A stretch of 64,000 nt of DNA from Lindgomyces ingoldianus (taxonomy: Eukaryota; Ascomycota; Dothideomycetes; Pleosporales; Lindgomycetaceae): assembly GCF_010093535.1 (NCBI RefSeq), contig NW_022985211.1, positions 234,754 to 298,753 of the forward strand, written 5' to 3'. A program made the translations under genes and the position numbers. The notes under the pieces are model-generated. The model was not told the origin of the DNA and ran no database searches. It saw only the letters and a program-made list of their open reading frames with translations. Of the stretch, positions 1-13,231 are shown piece after piece (the stretch's first letter is position 1; each line of letters opens with the position of its first letter).

Positions 1-33
1 TCCACGAGGCCTCTCAAGACTTCATTCGACAAG

Positions 34-951
34 ATGTTACACAGCAATGACAACTCCTCAAGTTTCACCATACCGGAGTTTGACTATACCCTTCTGGGGC
101 CGTCGAAGGTATTCATCCACCCGCCGAAAGTTGGCGAGAAGGTTCAGGTATGTACTACCCTCCTAGAACACTACGCAGTACATCTTTCAAGATGCGATTC
201 TCATTTTGTGAACGGCTAGATCGAGTACGACGGGCTCTGGTACGATTCGAGAGTCACGGTAGTGGACGGCGATGAGATTGAGTTTGTCGACTGGGAAAAT
301 TTACCAAAAAAAGGCGAAACCAACATTACACAAGCTCAACACGGCGGCGAAGCAGATGGGAAAGATGACAGCAACCTGTTCTTTTCAGAAGAGCAGTTGA
401 CACAACTCGGGAAGGGCACGCGGCGACTCTGGCGACCGTGGCGGAGAAACATCATCAGGTACGACGTTCGGCCTTATCGTTGCTTCCATGTCGGGGACAC
501 TATCGAGGCACCCGTCATGTACCCGGATTTTCGATTTCATTACCATGTTACCGACAATTCGCAACTCTACCTTCCTGCTCGAATCGTTGACGTCCAAGGT
601 GACCAGTATGTGGTCGAATTCAGTCCGGCGTTCTCGGTTCATAGTTGGTGGCCGGGGAGAATGCCAAAGGGCAAACAAGTAGACCTAGTACCGGGATCAG
701 ACGTTAAGATGGAAAACCCGTTCGACTTCAATCATGTGACGTTGGCCATGGATCGGGTACGTCCTCTCATCGCAGGACCACGAGCAGTGCTGGGTGTTCA
801 GTCAGCGAAGCCGTCTGGGTGGAGTTCATTTCAGGGTATTCATCTCTGCGAACTTGAGGATCTTCTGGACGGAAGTCTCTGGAACCATGACCGCGATAAT
901 GAGCGAGCGGGTGGCCAGAGAGGCCGGAGCCGATTCGCGAATGAGGAATAG
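34..951 (+). CDS. Tudor/Agenet-like hypothetical protein
   Basis: Two exons, 34-147 and 220-951, joined by a 72-nt intron (148-219, GTATGT...CTAG) that keeps frame; the joined protein is about 281 aa. Exon 1 reads ...KVGEKVQ and exon 2 continues IEYDGLWYDSRVTVVDGDEIEFVDW, the spacing of a small Tudor/SH3-like barrel. A second such module follows, with the strings VGDTIEAPV, GDQYVVEFSP and SWWPGR and ending in MDRVRPL, which resembles Agenet repeats of the Tudor 'royal family'. Such domains usually bind modified histone tails or other peptides; a function here is inference. The frame is open upstream of the ATG at 34 to the window edge, so the true start may lie outside. No signal peptide or membrane segment is seen. 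It sits at the edge of a transposon block and looks intact. Confidence 0.6.
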
Positions 952-1389
952 CTGGGTACTCTCGGCAGGTCGTAGAGGCCCGTTTAAGGCAGTGGCCATC
1001 TTGGATTCGGGTCAAGGCCCTTACACACAGATTTGCTACGCCTCAAATCGCGAATTATGCAGCTCACAAGACATTCTTGTTCTCGTTGCTTTCGGAAATG
1101 TGGTGTCCGCGCGTTCAGACTAGGACGCCTCTCCGAGAGATGTCGGACTAGGACGCCTCTGTTGGGTGCCAGATCCGGGAACACCTCTCCCAGGCGATAG
1201 AGAAGACTGGGACTCCTCTCCGAGAAGAGAAATCGGATCGTGACGCTTCGCTGGCGGACAAATTCGGGGACACTTCTCCCAGGGGACAGATGAGACTGGG
1301 ACGTGCCTCCGAGAATGTCACGAAAGATGCTCACATTCGAAATTGACGAAGGTAGAAGGGATAGAAAGCGTAATTAATAACGTATTCCA
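952..1389. repeat. Intergenic stretch with degenerate GGACxCCTCT repeats
   Basis: No convincing gene. From about 1118 to 1320 a motif of the type GGACGCCTCTCCGAGAG recurs in diverged form about every 25-50 bases (GACTAGGACGCCTCT twice, then GGGAACACCTCTCCCAGG, GGGACTCCTCTCCGAG, GGGACACTTCTCCCAGG, GGGACGTGCCTCCGAG). The open frame on the minus strand here is only a by-product of the repeat. Confidence 0.5.
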
Positions 1390-1437
1390 CCAGTGGGTGG
1401 CTCATACCAGTGGGTGGCTCATACCAGTGAGTGGCTC
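1390..1437. repeat. Three tandem copies of a 17-bp motif at a transposon end
   Basis: CCAGTGGGTGGCTCATA is repeated head to tail (about 1390, 1407 and 1424; the last copy has GTGAGTGG). It lies just upstream of the Fot1/pogo transposase reading frame and is probably the element's terminal or subterminal repeat. The matching other end was not found near 2,770, where the sequence turns AT-rich. Confidence 0.6.
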
Positions 1438-1471
1438 AAAATTCCTTGGCAATGAACACCACGACTACACA

Positions 1472-2770
1472 ATGTCTCGACACTTACCAAGAGCTAATAC
1501 TCAGCAAGAAGGCAGGATTGAGCTTACGCTTCAGGCATATAATGACGGCCAATTTCGAAGCTTAAGACGCGCTGCTGAGGCCTATAGCGTCGCTCAACGA
1601 ACATTGACGCGAAGATACCACGGAACCCTCTCGCGCGCTGATACCCGCCCCGGCATCCAAAAGCTCACCGTGACTGAAGAGTCGACGTTTGTCCGATATA
1701 TTCTCGACCTTGACTCGCGAGGATTCCCGCCCCGACTATGCGAAGTAGCGAATATGGCAGATAAACTATTAGCTACACGTGGTGGAGCGCTAGTAGGAAA
1801 GAACTGGCCTGAGCGATTTGTAACGCGTACGGACGAGCTTAAAATGGCGTTTACCTGAGCAAAGGATCGTCAGAGGATACGGCAGGAGGATCCTGAGGTT
1901 ATTAGCGCGTGGTTTAAGCTAGTACAGGACACAATAATTAAGTACACCGTCCAGGATGACGACATACATAACTTTGACGAAACTGGTTTCCAGGTGGGCA
2001 CAATTGGGTCTATGAAAGTCGCCACAGGCTCAGAGAGACGGAAGGGGCCTGATCTCGTACAGCCAGGCAATCGGGAGTGGGTTACTGTCATCCAGAGTAT
2101 CCGCGCTGTGGGTTACGCGACCCCGCCCTTTATTATCTACAAGGGGCGCGTCCACATTTCTGCTTGGAAAATCGCAGTCTCAGAGAGAGCCACCCCAGCC
2201 AGAACTTTAGGGACTACTGCCTTGAGAACAAGATCCTCACGCTCTGTATGCCGCCTAGTTCATCCCGTATCCTCCAGCCACTTGATGTGGTCTGCTTCGC
2301 GCCTTTAAAGCAGAAGTACTCTCAGCGCGTACGGGACTTGGCGCGCCGGTCTGTCTTCCATATTAGCAAAGAAAGCTTCCTGCCAGCTTTTAAAGACGCG
2401 TCTTTTGACGTGTTTACAACGGAGAATTGCCAAAATGCCTTCTAGGCATCAGGAATAGTCCCTCTAAACACATAGGCGGTGCTTGAACACCTTGAAGTCC
2501 GGCCGCGCACCCCGCTAGACCCCCCCGCACCATAGACGCCGTGGGTATCTAAAACCCCAAACACTACGCTTGGATTCACGTTGCGGTCAAAGTTCGTACG
2601 CGAGTGCTTTAGAAAATCGCCTACAAGCACCCAGGCTAGCTTTGCATAGCTTGTTAAAGGAGCTGAGTTAATGCTGCACCCAATCACGCTCATGAGCTCC
2701 CGCATTACTAAGCTTGAAGAGCAAGTAGAGACCTGCTCCAAAGATGTTCCCAGGAGCTCAAAGACCTTAT
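1472..2770 (+). pseudogene. Broken Fot1/pogo-type DDE transposase
   Basis: Remnant of a Tc1/mariner-superfamily (Fot1/pogo) transposase. The ATG at 1472 starts MSRHLPRANTQQEGRIEL followed by a psq-type helix-turn-helix and a CENP-B-like domain (TRRYHGTLSRADTRPG, then ENMAD/RGG-type text). After an in-frame TGA at 1856-1858, most simply CGA to TGA, the DDE domain continues: HNFDETGF carries the first catalytic Asp, then GSERR, QPGNREWVTVIQSI and PPFIIYKG. Near 2,170-2,190 the frame shifts and a stretch is missing: the chain jumps from HISAW to SQNFRDYCLE, so the LLxLDGHxSH segment with the second Asp is absent. The tail resumes (ILTLCMPPSSSRILQPLDV) and runs to about 2,770 with several CAG-to-TAG type stops (2443, 2470, 2532). 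It cannot encode an active transposase. Confidence 0.85.
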
Positions 2771-5700
2771 TAAACTACTTTTATAATAACTAGATATAAG
2801 CAAAAAACTAGTATATTGCTTTATATAAAATTTTTTATAATAAGACTTTATTATGTAAAGCTATTACCTTATACATCTAAGACTTTAAGGGTTACCCTAA
2901 AAAAATATAATTTACATAATATAAAAAAATAAAATAAAAGGTTAAGGATGCTAAGAAAGCTATTAACTACTTTACCTCTACTACCTACCTATACTGTGCA
3001 ACAGAAGAGGACATCTATAGCATTAAATCTAAGAAGTATGCTAAGCAGTTTATTCTTAAACAACTAATACTATACAGTATACTAAGGTAAACTATAGAAC
3101 ATAGGCGCAGTAAAAATCTCTACTATTAGTAAGTTCTAACTTAAGGTGTACATATAAGAGAACTTATATATAAAAATTAATTAAACACTTAGTAAAATAA
3201 ATATTAACTTTAAAAGCTAGACACTAAAAAAATTAATTAGTATAGTATAAATCTAGAACCTAATTAGTCTAGTTACTTACTATATTTTAGAAACTCTAAC
3301 ACTTTTCCTGCTATTATTAGTAAATGCTAACTAGCTTAAGGCATACTTTAACAACATCTTAAATGTTATTATACATAAATATAAAACTACTGTCTTTATT
3401 ATATAAAAATAAGAACACTTTTTATTAATATTAGTAAAAAAGAATTTATATCTTTCTTTACTAAATTAAAACTTTGCTGCCTCTACTACTAATTTAGACA
3501 CCCCTACATAGAAAGACTTTAGAAGATGCTAACTAGTGCTAGCTATAACATTAATACTGCAGTGTTAGAAAAGACTAAAATGTTTTACTACTTCTACTAA
3601 TTATATAACTAAGCACTATAAAGATTTAAGTTTATAATTAAAAATACCACTTACTTTAACTATAAAGTTATTATTAATGTTATATAGATTACTAATAAAG
3701 ATGTTTTACATATTATTAACATAGATATATTATTCTAAGCTGCTACATTCCTAAAATCTATATCTACACAAGATACCTAAGATGTACTGTGTAAGTGCTA
3801 GATTAACACTTATTAGAGACCCCTAGACTACATTATGTATAACTTTAGTATAAACTTTACCTTAGAGAATTTCTAAGCTTATATAAAAATTATTAAAGCT
3901 ACCTGTAGAAAGATGCTTATAAAAGCATATTAGGCAGTTAGAAAGGTTAAACGCGTGCACACACCTCTTTAATAAGTGTTTAACATTCTAAAGACTAAGC
4001 TAGGTAACTATACAGTGTAAGGCCGGATGTCCCAGAACGGGCCAGTATGGCCTCACCTGACCTGTTTGGAGGTCGTATGACCTGTGCTTCGTATATAAGC
4101 ATGAATCCTGACAAGCGAAGCTTGGCAGCGATTCGTCTCTCTTACAATACACTCCTATCTTTCTCCGAAAGCTTGCTCTCAGTGCTATTCGTGCTACTTA
4201 CCATCCCATCTTTACATACAGAGGATAAAGCTATTCTGTAGATAGTAGTTAAGACTCTAAATAATACTGCTAGTCTGCACAGTCTAGTACCTACGCTGCT
4301 AGTCTTTAGAGTATACTTAAGAATTAACTTAAACTTTTTACTATTACTAGATATTATTACATAAGCAAGCGCTATATAAAAGGTAATAAAAATACTTTAA
4401 AAAGACTATGTAAAAGTAAACATTAATTATATAATTAACACTTATAATAGCTTTATAATATATAAAGTTTTTAACTTTCCTTTTAGCTTAAAGATTATAG
4501 CATAGAGGGAGAAGAAAGGCTAGACTAGCCTATATAAGATTAAGAGTATTAAAAGAAAAGATGTTATTATTAAAAGAAAAAATAGCCTACTACAGCTCTA
4601 ATGTACGCAGGTTAAACTATACTATAAAGAAAAGAAGAAAGACAACTTACCTGTAACAAAAGACCTAAATAAACTAACCTCTATATAAAGAGATTCTTTA
4701 TAAAGGAGGAAAAAAGGATAACTTTATAAGAATACTGTAAAGGTAGAACTAGAGCCTATTATAAACTAAGCTCTCTAGGGCAGTAATGTTGCACTAGTGC
4801 AAAGGGAAGACAGAGATACTAGAAGAAGTAGAAGGCAAAGAAAACCTGCATAAAGCCTAGATTAGGTATTTCTAACCTAGAAAAAAAATAATTAGGCCTT
4901 ATTTATTAAGCTTTATATAGATAGTGTAATTACTACACTTAAAAAACTATTTAAGAAATTAGACTATATAGAGATAAACACTTTAATTACTAATAGCACT
5001 TTTAAGGTTATAGTGTATAACTTAATAAAGCATAAAAGTTGGATTTTTAACCTTTGCTTTATATAAGAAGTAAAAGGCAAAATAACCTAACTATATAAAA
5101 AATCCTGCTTAGTGTTTACTAGCTACTTAGATAAAAAAAATCTTTACTTAATTACTAACTATTTAGAGAATAAGCTAGAGACTACTTTTAGCTATAAAAG
5201 TAAGCTTAAAAGCTATGTATAAAATGTATTTTAAACTGCGTAATATTACATAAGCATACATTTAATTAACAGATAAGCTTCTGCGCACGCTGTATATAAA
5301 GCTACTAAAAAAGATACACTAGAACTTTCTACTAAATATAATCTTCTAGGTTGTACAACTCTTATATAGAGCTGCAGAATTAGGCTTATATTAGTTTAAA
5401 ATATACTATAACTACTATAAAGAAAAGCTATATATGCATATCTTTTTATATAACCCCTACTTCTTAATTATAGATAAAAAAAAGCACACTTTTAGTATAA
5501 CTAGCTTATAAATAGATAATACTTTAAGTATTATAATAAAGAACTTTACATAAAGAGAGAAGAATCAACTGCAGAAAGTAAATCTTTATATAAAAGGTAA
5601 GACTATGCTGTCTAAGAACTAGCTTATTAAATTTAATAAAAAAAGATCTAGCTTACATAAAATAAAGTTACTCTTATCTAAAAAGGTTAAGTAAAGAACC

Positions 5701-5986
5701 TTTATATAATTAATGCTATAGCAGAGGATGCTGTATAATAGTATGTTGTATAAAGAGCTAGAGAAGCATATATTACCTTAGTATGTTAACTAAAGGCAGC
5801 ATTTAATCTTTTAGTTACTGCCTAAACTACAGATCCTTTGCATAAAGACATTAAAGCTCTTAATATCTATATCTAGTAGTAGATAGACAACAGTAGCAGA
5901 GGACTTACTTTTATGCTACTATAACTAGACTGCATAAAGCTGTTTATCTTTATAAATAGATTATTTACTAATAATAAGAACCTTAG
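2771..5986 (+). mobile_element. Ty1/copia-like polyprotein remnant, left part (RIP-degraded)
   Basis: AT-saturated DNA with stops throughout. Reading through TAA/TAG on the plus strand gives text typical of fungal copia polyproteins after the integrase (HSLVPTLLVFRVYLRIN, near 4,270-4,330) and further IN/RT-like text to 5,980, ending ...FTNNKNLS. The RNase H end of the same element lies beyond the gypsy insertion at 13,826. No intact frame remains. A left LTR was not recognised. The stretch is interrupted by a young solo LTR at 4016-4216. Confidence 0.55.
4016..4216 (+). mobile_element. Solo LTR, 201 bp (family S201), plus orientation
   Basis: Begins TGTAAGGCCGGATG and ends CCCATCTTTACA, with a perfect 5-bp target duplication TACAG (4011-4015 and 4217-4221). 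It contains a TATATAAG box (about 4092-4099). Its GC-balanced, unmutated sequence stands out from the AT-rich copia remnant it entered. Identical length and near-identical sequence to the copy at 11140-11340. The 64-aa open frame across it is not a gene. Confidence 0.93.
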
Positions 5987-6575
5987 TGTTACAGTCTACG
6001 GTTGGACCAGCGTAACTCCACCAGCGGTGCTCCACAATCTAGCCGAGTTGGGGCAGGGCTCGCTTATGAACCAGTCGGAGGACACGGAGGCAGCGCAGCT
6101 GCCTGCAATGATGGAGGAGTGCGTTATCTAGTAAGGAGGCAGGCTATAAATTTGCTAAGTCTAAGAAAGCTTAAGAAGCTCTGCTTAGTAAGCTTACATA
6201 AACTTATTCTACTTACCTTAGCACTTTTTAGACATGTATATAGTTTTAGCTTTAAATAACTTTTAAAAGGTGTGTTTAATATTTAGTCTATTTTTTATAT
6301 AAACTAAGTAGCATTTAGCTTTCTAAAGAGCTATAATACTATCTATATATCTTACACTATATATACTTTTAATCCTGTCTAATAGGACTGTTTAACCTAG
6401 CTACTATACTGCTGCACATAAGGCAAACTATAATCTAGTCACTCTACCCTCCTCTAGTAGCCTAGTAGCCTTTATGTAGAACTGTACACCCTACTATTAG
6501 CCTCTATATTTTAACTTACTTTTCTTCTAAAAATACTATTAACCTAAGTGCTTTTATAAAGTAAAAATTATAACA
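5987..6575 (+). repeat. 5' LTR of T3-A
   Basis: 589 bp, same length as its partner at 13232-13820. The first ~150 bases keep GC-rich, unmutated sequence (for example GGACACGGAGGCAGCGCAGC near 6080), while the inner two thirds are RIP-mutated. The partner LTR shows the opposite pattern. The 85-aa open frame starting at 6002 is LTR sequence. Confidence 0.92.
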
Positions 6576-6849
6576 TTAAATACTACTTCTTTTAAAAAGT
6601 ATAACTACTTAACATAATCTAGATTCTAATATAGCCTATATAGCTTTATTAAAATCTATAGAGGTTCTAACCTAAAGCAAAGCTATTCTAGTAGAATAGA
6701 TTAATATAATTTAGAACAACATAAAAAAACTCTAGTAAATTAGTAATAAAATAAATAAATTAATAAACTTTTAAAAAAAAGTTAAAAACTTTTACTAAAA
6801 AATAGTAAAATTTAATAACTTTTTATTACTTATAAACCTCTAGTAAACT

Positions 6850-7800
6850 ACTAGCTCTGTAAATTAAATACACACACTATAAGTAGAGCTAGCTAAACTT
6901 TAGAACATCTTAACTAAAAGAATAAGTATTATAGCTAAAAAGACTTTAAAACTAGCCTTTTTAAAGCCTTTTAAAAAATTACTAAAAGACCTCTACCCCT
7001 TTTGTATAAGATGCTACCTTTATATATAGTATAATAAAGAAGCATTTTAGACTAATGTAGAAATAATATCTTAGATAGAACTATACTTAAAAGGCCTTTT
7101 TGTAATTTAGTTCTAGCTATATATAGATAATTAGATAGACTTTAGAGCTAATAGCATAGCACTTACTTCTAAAACTAAAAAAGTATTTAGTAGTATTAAA
7201 GCTTTTAAAGATGCCTTAACAGCTATTTATAAAACTATTAATAAATAAAAAATTATAGCTAATAAACTAGACACTTTAACATAAGAAAAAAGCACAGCCT
7301 AGAACTACATAGTATGCTTTAGAGAGCAGTTAGCTATCTGTAAATAAATAGACTAAAAAGCTCTCTATTACATGTTTTATAATAAGCTAAGTAACAGAAT
7401 TAAGGATAAATTTATACATATTAATAAACTAACTACTTTTAAAAAATACATTATGTAAGCAACAACCTATAATAATTACTATAAAGAGTGTAAAAAAGAA
7501 AAATAGTAAAAAAGAACTTCTTAAAAACTAAATTTTATTTTTAGAAAAAAAAAGCCTTTATAGTAAAATAAAAAGCTAATAGACTTTAGTTACACTAAAT
7601 ATATATAAAGCTCTTTTTTAAAAAAAAACTAAGTTCTAAAACGCAATAAGCTGCCCTTAACTAAGAAATAAAAAAAGTAGTTAGAGGATAAAGCCTACTT
7701 AAACTATAAAAAAGTAGAATATTTTTACTAAAATTACTTAGACTTCTAGAAGAGAGAGAATAAAAATACTACTATAATAGTAAAAGCTATTACTACTAAA
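6850..7800 (+). pseudogene. gag remnant of T3-A
   Basis: Reading through stops gives gag-like text and a CCHC knuckle relic near 7,690-7,740 in which cysteine codons have become tyrosine (YLNYKKVEYFYQNY), as expected when TGY is changed to TAY by RIP. A better preserved equivalent (CLNYRKVEHFYQKC) is in T3-D near 54,980-55,030. No usable frame. Confidence 0.7.
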
Positions 7801-8929
7801 TATAGCCTTATAGATAAAAAAATATTAAAAAAATTAAATAATAAACTTTACTAGTAATATAAAGAAAACTATTCTTTTAAAAACTACTTTAAAGTGTATT
7901 AAAAGGTAGTTATTTAAAATTTTAGTAGCTTAAATAAGGTGTTATAAGACCTTATAATTTTTTAAAAAATATAAAGAAAAGACTTAAATTTAAGAATATA
8001 TTATAAATGTTTAAAAAAAATTTTTTTTTTTTTAATTAGACCTTTAGCACTTTAGTAGAAGAACTCTTTAAATAATTCTAAAAGTGTAAATGCTAAAAGT
8101 GTAGTCTATAACATAACTACTCTAATAAATGCATAGTTATGCTTTATTAGATAAATATTAGTAATAATTACTTTATGTTTAACATAATAAGGCAGATAGC
8201 TAAGGTTAAGTATAACATTATAAATAAATAAAAATAATAGTAGTTTTTTATTAAAATCTAAGACTAGAAGCTAGAAGGACTAGGTAGACCTACTAGGTTT
8301 AAAGTTCTAAAGCTAGTACCTAGAAAACCTAAGACACTACTTCTAGGCCTTATAATTAGTAAAAAGGCTTTTATAATGTAATAGAACTATAGCTAGTATG
8401 TACTTTATAAAAGTAACACCTATAGCACTAATAATTACTAATAAAAAAAGCACTCTGTATAAGTAGTATAAACATAAGAATACTTTTAGTAGACTTAAAA
8501 AAGCTCTTTTAACACCTTACATAGACCTAATAACTGTCTATACCCCTAGTACTAGTGCACGCAACAGTATTGCACTAGACACTAGGATAACAAGCATTAA
8601 GCAGGCTAGTAGCCTATATAGAAAAAGAACTATAATAGATGCCTATAGTAAGGAACAGCCTTAGCCTGTAAAACTATAAACTATTACACCTGTTAAATAG
8701 CTTTTTTTTATAAGCAAAAAAAGTAGCTAGACTATAAAAACAAAAATAATTATAAATTTTATTATTTTTAATAAAAAGTAGTAAGAAAAGAAGACTACTT
8801 AATATTACACTACTTAGTAGAGGATTATAAGTGTAAAGCAGCTAACTACTATAATAAAAAGCACTAAATCTATAAAAAAAAAGTTTAATAATAACTTATA
8901 AAACATTAACTTTTACTTTTTAAAAAATA

Positions 8930-11900
8930 AAAAAGCTTTTTATAATATATTAGTCCTAGTTATAGTAAGATAAGGAATAAGATAGAGTCTAACTATAACT
9001 TTTACATTTAAGAGACAGTTAGAACTAGCCCTTATTAATAGTAAATGTACCTTTACTATAATAAATAAAGATTAGGTAGATAAATAAAGCATTTTTTTAA
9101 ATAAAAAAAAACTTATTTAAGGTAACTCTTACTAACACATTTTTAATTAAGTATAGTAAAGAATAGATTAACTTCGAAATGTATAAAAAAGCTTTATAAC
9201 CTTAAATATAAAAAACTAAAAATCTATAAATATACTTTTATTAAAAAGTAAGTATAATGTAATTCTAAGTTATAACTAGCTAAAAACATATAACTTTACT
9301 ATTAATTAGAGAATAATAACTATAGAAAGTTCTAATAACTATGTAAGCATAACTTAGTTAGCATGCTATAACAACCTATATTTAGTCTATAAATAAGTAA
9401 AGCAAGGTAGTAGTTACTACTCTAAGAAGAGAAGGCCTTAGAAATTCCTCTACTAAAAACTAAAAGCATAAGTAGTAAAAATAATAAAAAATAAACTAAA
9501 AAAAGTCTTTTATAAAAAAATAAAGGCTAATAAGAATATAAAATAAGTTAGAATCTTTAGAATTTAGAAAGAAAGTAGTATCCCTACTAAATATAAGAAT
9601 TACTAAGACATGTTTAAAACGCCTACTAATCTAGAAGAACTACCTCTACACTAACCCTAAGACTATGCTATTAACTTAATAAAAGATTATAACCTAAAGA
9701 CCTACAAGCTTTACTTTTTAACAAGAATATAAAAAAAAGCTTTATAAAAGTATGTTAACTAAATATTAGTATAAGGCTATATTTAAAAAAGCTATAGCCT
9801 AGTTGCCTTAGCAGTAGTCTTTATAAAAAAGAAAGAAAAAAAGATCTAAGTTTATTAAAATTATAAAACTCTAAATAATAACATAATTTAAAACTAGTTT
9901 TTTTTACTTATTATATAAGATATTATAAACTAACTAAAAAGAACCTAGTACTTTATAAAGTTTAACATATAAAACAAATTTAATAAAAAAAAATAATAAA
10001 TAGCTTATAGCTTTTTAGACTTCTTAAGAACTTTATAAACTACTAGTAATGCTTTTTAGCCTAATAAATGCTTTAGTAACATTCTAAAGAATTATTAACA
10101 TAGCTCTTAACTTATACTTTAACATCTTTGCCCTAGTATACCTAAATAATGTTCTTATCTACTTAAAAAACAGCCTAAAAAACTATATATAAAAAGTATA
10201 AAAAGTTTTAGAAAAACTAAAAAAGTATAAACTCTACTTACAGCTTTCTAAATATAAATTTTATGTTATAAAAATAAAGTATTTAAGATTTATAATTAAT
10301 AGTAAAAAAATAAAAATTAACTTAGCTAAAATATAAAAAGTACTTAAATAGCTTAAACTTATAATAGTTAAGAAAGTTAAAGAATTTCTAAAACTATTAG
10401 GCTATATTAAGTAAATAATTAAGAATTACTTTAAAATTACTATACCTTTAATAAATACTACTATAAAAGAAAAAGCTATAGCAAAATTTATCTAAACCTT
10501 ATAAATAAATAAGGTGTTTATAGCACTAAAATAAGCTATAACATCTAAACTAGTGCTAAGAATGTATAACTTATAACTAGACACTAAAATCTATACTAAT
10601 GCATTCTTAGAAGCTAGCAAAGCTACACTTTACTAAAAATAAAAGAATAAAAAATAGCATCTAGTAGCATACTACTTTACTAAGTTTTTAAGACCTGAAG
10701 CTAGCTATAGTATACCTAATAAAAAGTTAAAAGCAATACTAAATGTAGTAAAAGTATAAGTAATAAAGCTGCACAAGATAGCAAAACTCTTTTACATTAT
10801 AATAGACTATGTAAACTTAGTTATGTTTCTAACTATAAAAAAACTCTTACTAATGTATATAAAATAAGTAATAGAGCTTGCCTAGTTTAACTGCATTATT
10901 AAGCATATACTAGAAGCGTAAAACTAGTAGGCTAACACTCTTAGCTAAAGACTAGATTACTTTAATAAAAAAAAAAAAGAACTAAGAAATTTACTTTTTT
11001 TAAAAAAACTAATAAAGAATAAATTTATAATAAACCTTAACTTATAAAAAAGCTCTACACGCTTATAGTAAATAAACAAGAATAAAAAAACTTAATTTAT
11101 AAGTATTATAAATCTCTAATGTTTAGACACCTAGGTATATGTAAAGATGGGATGGTAAATAGCACGGATAGCACTGAGAGCAAGCTCTCGGAGAAAGATA
11201 GGAGTGTATTGTAAGAGAGACGAATCGCTGCCAAGCTTCGCTTGTCAGGATTCATGCTTATATACGAAGCACAGGTCATACGACCTCCAAACAGGTCAGG
11301 TGAGGCCATACTAGCCCGTTCTGGGACATCCGGCCTTACAGTATAGGCACCCTCTAAAAGAAACTATAAGCTGCTATACTATAACACATACTAAAAGTAA
11401 AGCAACTGTGCACTAAGGTGCTTAAAAAGTGTAACACTTATAATAAAAATAATTTATAAAGGTATAAAACTTATAAATACTTTTAACTAATTAAAGCTCT
11501 AAAACAGCTATAAATAATAATTATAATAGACTTTATTATAAGACTTTCTTTATCTAAGAAACTAGAAATAAAAAGAATGTGTAACATAATTATAGTAGTT
11601 TTTAATAAAACTACAAAGTACCTACACACATAGCTATTAAAAAAGACTATTATAGCTAAAGAATTTATTTATAAATTTAAGTAAAATGTTATATTAGTAT
11701 ATAGATGCCTTAAGATTATTATCTTTAATAGAAATAAACTGTTTACTAGTAGGTTTTAAAAGGCAGCTATGTAGCACTTTAGCGTAGTACATAAACTATC
11801 TACAGCGTACTATCTATAAACAGACAGCTAAATAGAGAGAGTAAACACTAAAGTAAAAAAGTACTTAAGAAAGTATATCTCTTACACTTAAAATAATTAG

Positions 11901-12480
11901 GCAGAATAGCTTCTTATAGCACAGCTAGCTATTAACATAGTAGAGTTAGCTATAATAAAAGAAACGCTATATAAGGCTAATTTTAGTTATAACTTATACT
12001 TTATACTATAAAAAAACTAGCCTATAAATTTATAAAAATTAATAGACTAACTATTAAACTTATAAAATATATATAAAAATTAGTAACTAAAGCTAAATCT
12101 AGTTAAAAAATAATAAAGTAATATGTAAATAAGGTATAATAATCTAAACTAGAAATCTACTTAAAAGACTACATATATCTTAAAACTAAAAACTTTAAAA
12201 TACCTAGACCCTTTAAAAAGTTAGTAGAGAAAAAGATAAAACTATATAAAGTCTTATAAACCTAGTAAGATAACTATAAGCTTAAACTTTCTTTATATAT
12301 AAAAATATACTTATAGTTTTATATCTTTAAACTAAAAAAAGTGTTTAAAGAAATTCTTTTATCTATATAAAAATACAAAGATAAAGAAACTAAATATAAA
12401 GTTAAATATATTATTAGTAACTAAAAAAAAAAAAATTTTAGTAAAATAAAAAAAGTAGCTTACTAGTAAAAATATATAAA
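8930..12480 (+). pseudogene. pol remnant of T3-A (PR-RT-RNase H-integrase)
   Basis: Degraded gypsy pol on the plus strand. Protease: ALINSKCTFTIINKDQVD around 9,030 (the active-site D-S/T-G is now N-S-K). RT begins about 9,600 (MFKTPTNLEELPLH, later a KTLNNN relic of the RT core). RNase H is at 10,570-10,760 (YTNAFLEAS, VAYYFTKFLRPEASYS). Integrase: near 11,800 STAYYL-TDS-IERVN, the gypsy form of the STAYHPQTDGQTERVN signature with stops at former Gln codons. Weak chromodomain-like text at 12,330-12,480 suggests a chromovirus, but this is uncertain. Dozens of stops make it non-coding. The integrase is interrupted by the solo LTR at 11140-11340. Confidence 0.8.
11140..11340 (-). mobile_element. 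Solo LTR, 201 bp (family S201), minus orientation
   Basis: Reverse complement of the copy at 4016-4216, almost identical. Perfect 5-bp target duplication GTATA (11135-11139 and 11341-11345). It interrupts the integrase region of T3-A and carries no RIP mutations, unlike the host DNA. The 67-aa open frame through it is not a gene. Confidence 0.93.
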
Positions 12481-13231
12481 AACTAGCTAAGAATTTATAG
12501 AACGTGTAGTTATTAGTATAAAAGCACCTTTAGACTTATTTAAAAGAAACTAGCTAGGTAATAAGGCGCCTATTTTAAAAGAAATAGCTATAATATTACT
12601 AGATAGTAGCAGCCTTTAGAGACAAGTCCTTACTAAGAAAAGTTATAGAGAAAAATAGCCTTTTACTTTAGCTTTAAAGGCTTTTATTTTATTTAGTAAA
12701 AAGAAATCTTTTTTTACATACTTTACATATTAAGCCTTTAATAAATTTAGTAATTTTTAAATATAATTTTATTTAAAACACTTTTTAGCTTTTACCTTTA
12801 GTAACTTTTAAACTTAATAAGACATTTTTTTATTAAGTTTCTACTTATAAACTTTTACTATAGTAGTATCTTAAAAAAGTTTTTCTCTCTTTTACTTTAA
12901 ATAATTTTATACTATGTTTAAAATAAAAGTATTATATTTACTATTTTTCTTTACACACTTAATGTATTTATTTAATAATAAAGTTAGTATATAAAATAAC
13001 TTTAAAAACTAGTAAGTGCTATAAAGCTACATCTTTATCTAATAAAGAGAATTAAAGTAAGAAATAGTGTAAAGATAATAAAATAAATAAGACTAATAAG
13101 CTATTTAGCTTAAAAAAGATAAATATAAAGGATACTTTTTAGTAAATAAGTGCTTACTTTATAAACAAACTCTTACTAACATAGTTATGTAAGCAGAGCA
13201 GCAAGGACGCTGCTAGAGAGAAGGGGCAATG

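Noticed and set aside
4047..4241. 64-aa open frame (and the identical-start 67-aa frame at 11106-11309)
   Set aside because: Both lie in S201 solo LTRs bounded by 5-bp duplications; the shared peptide reflects the repeat, not a gene.
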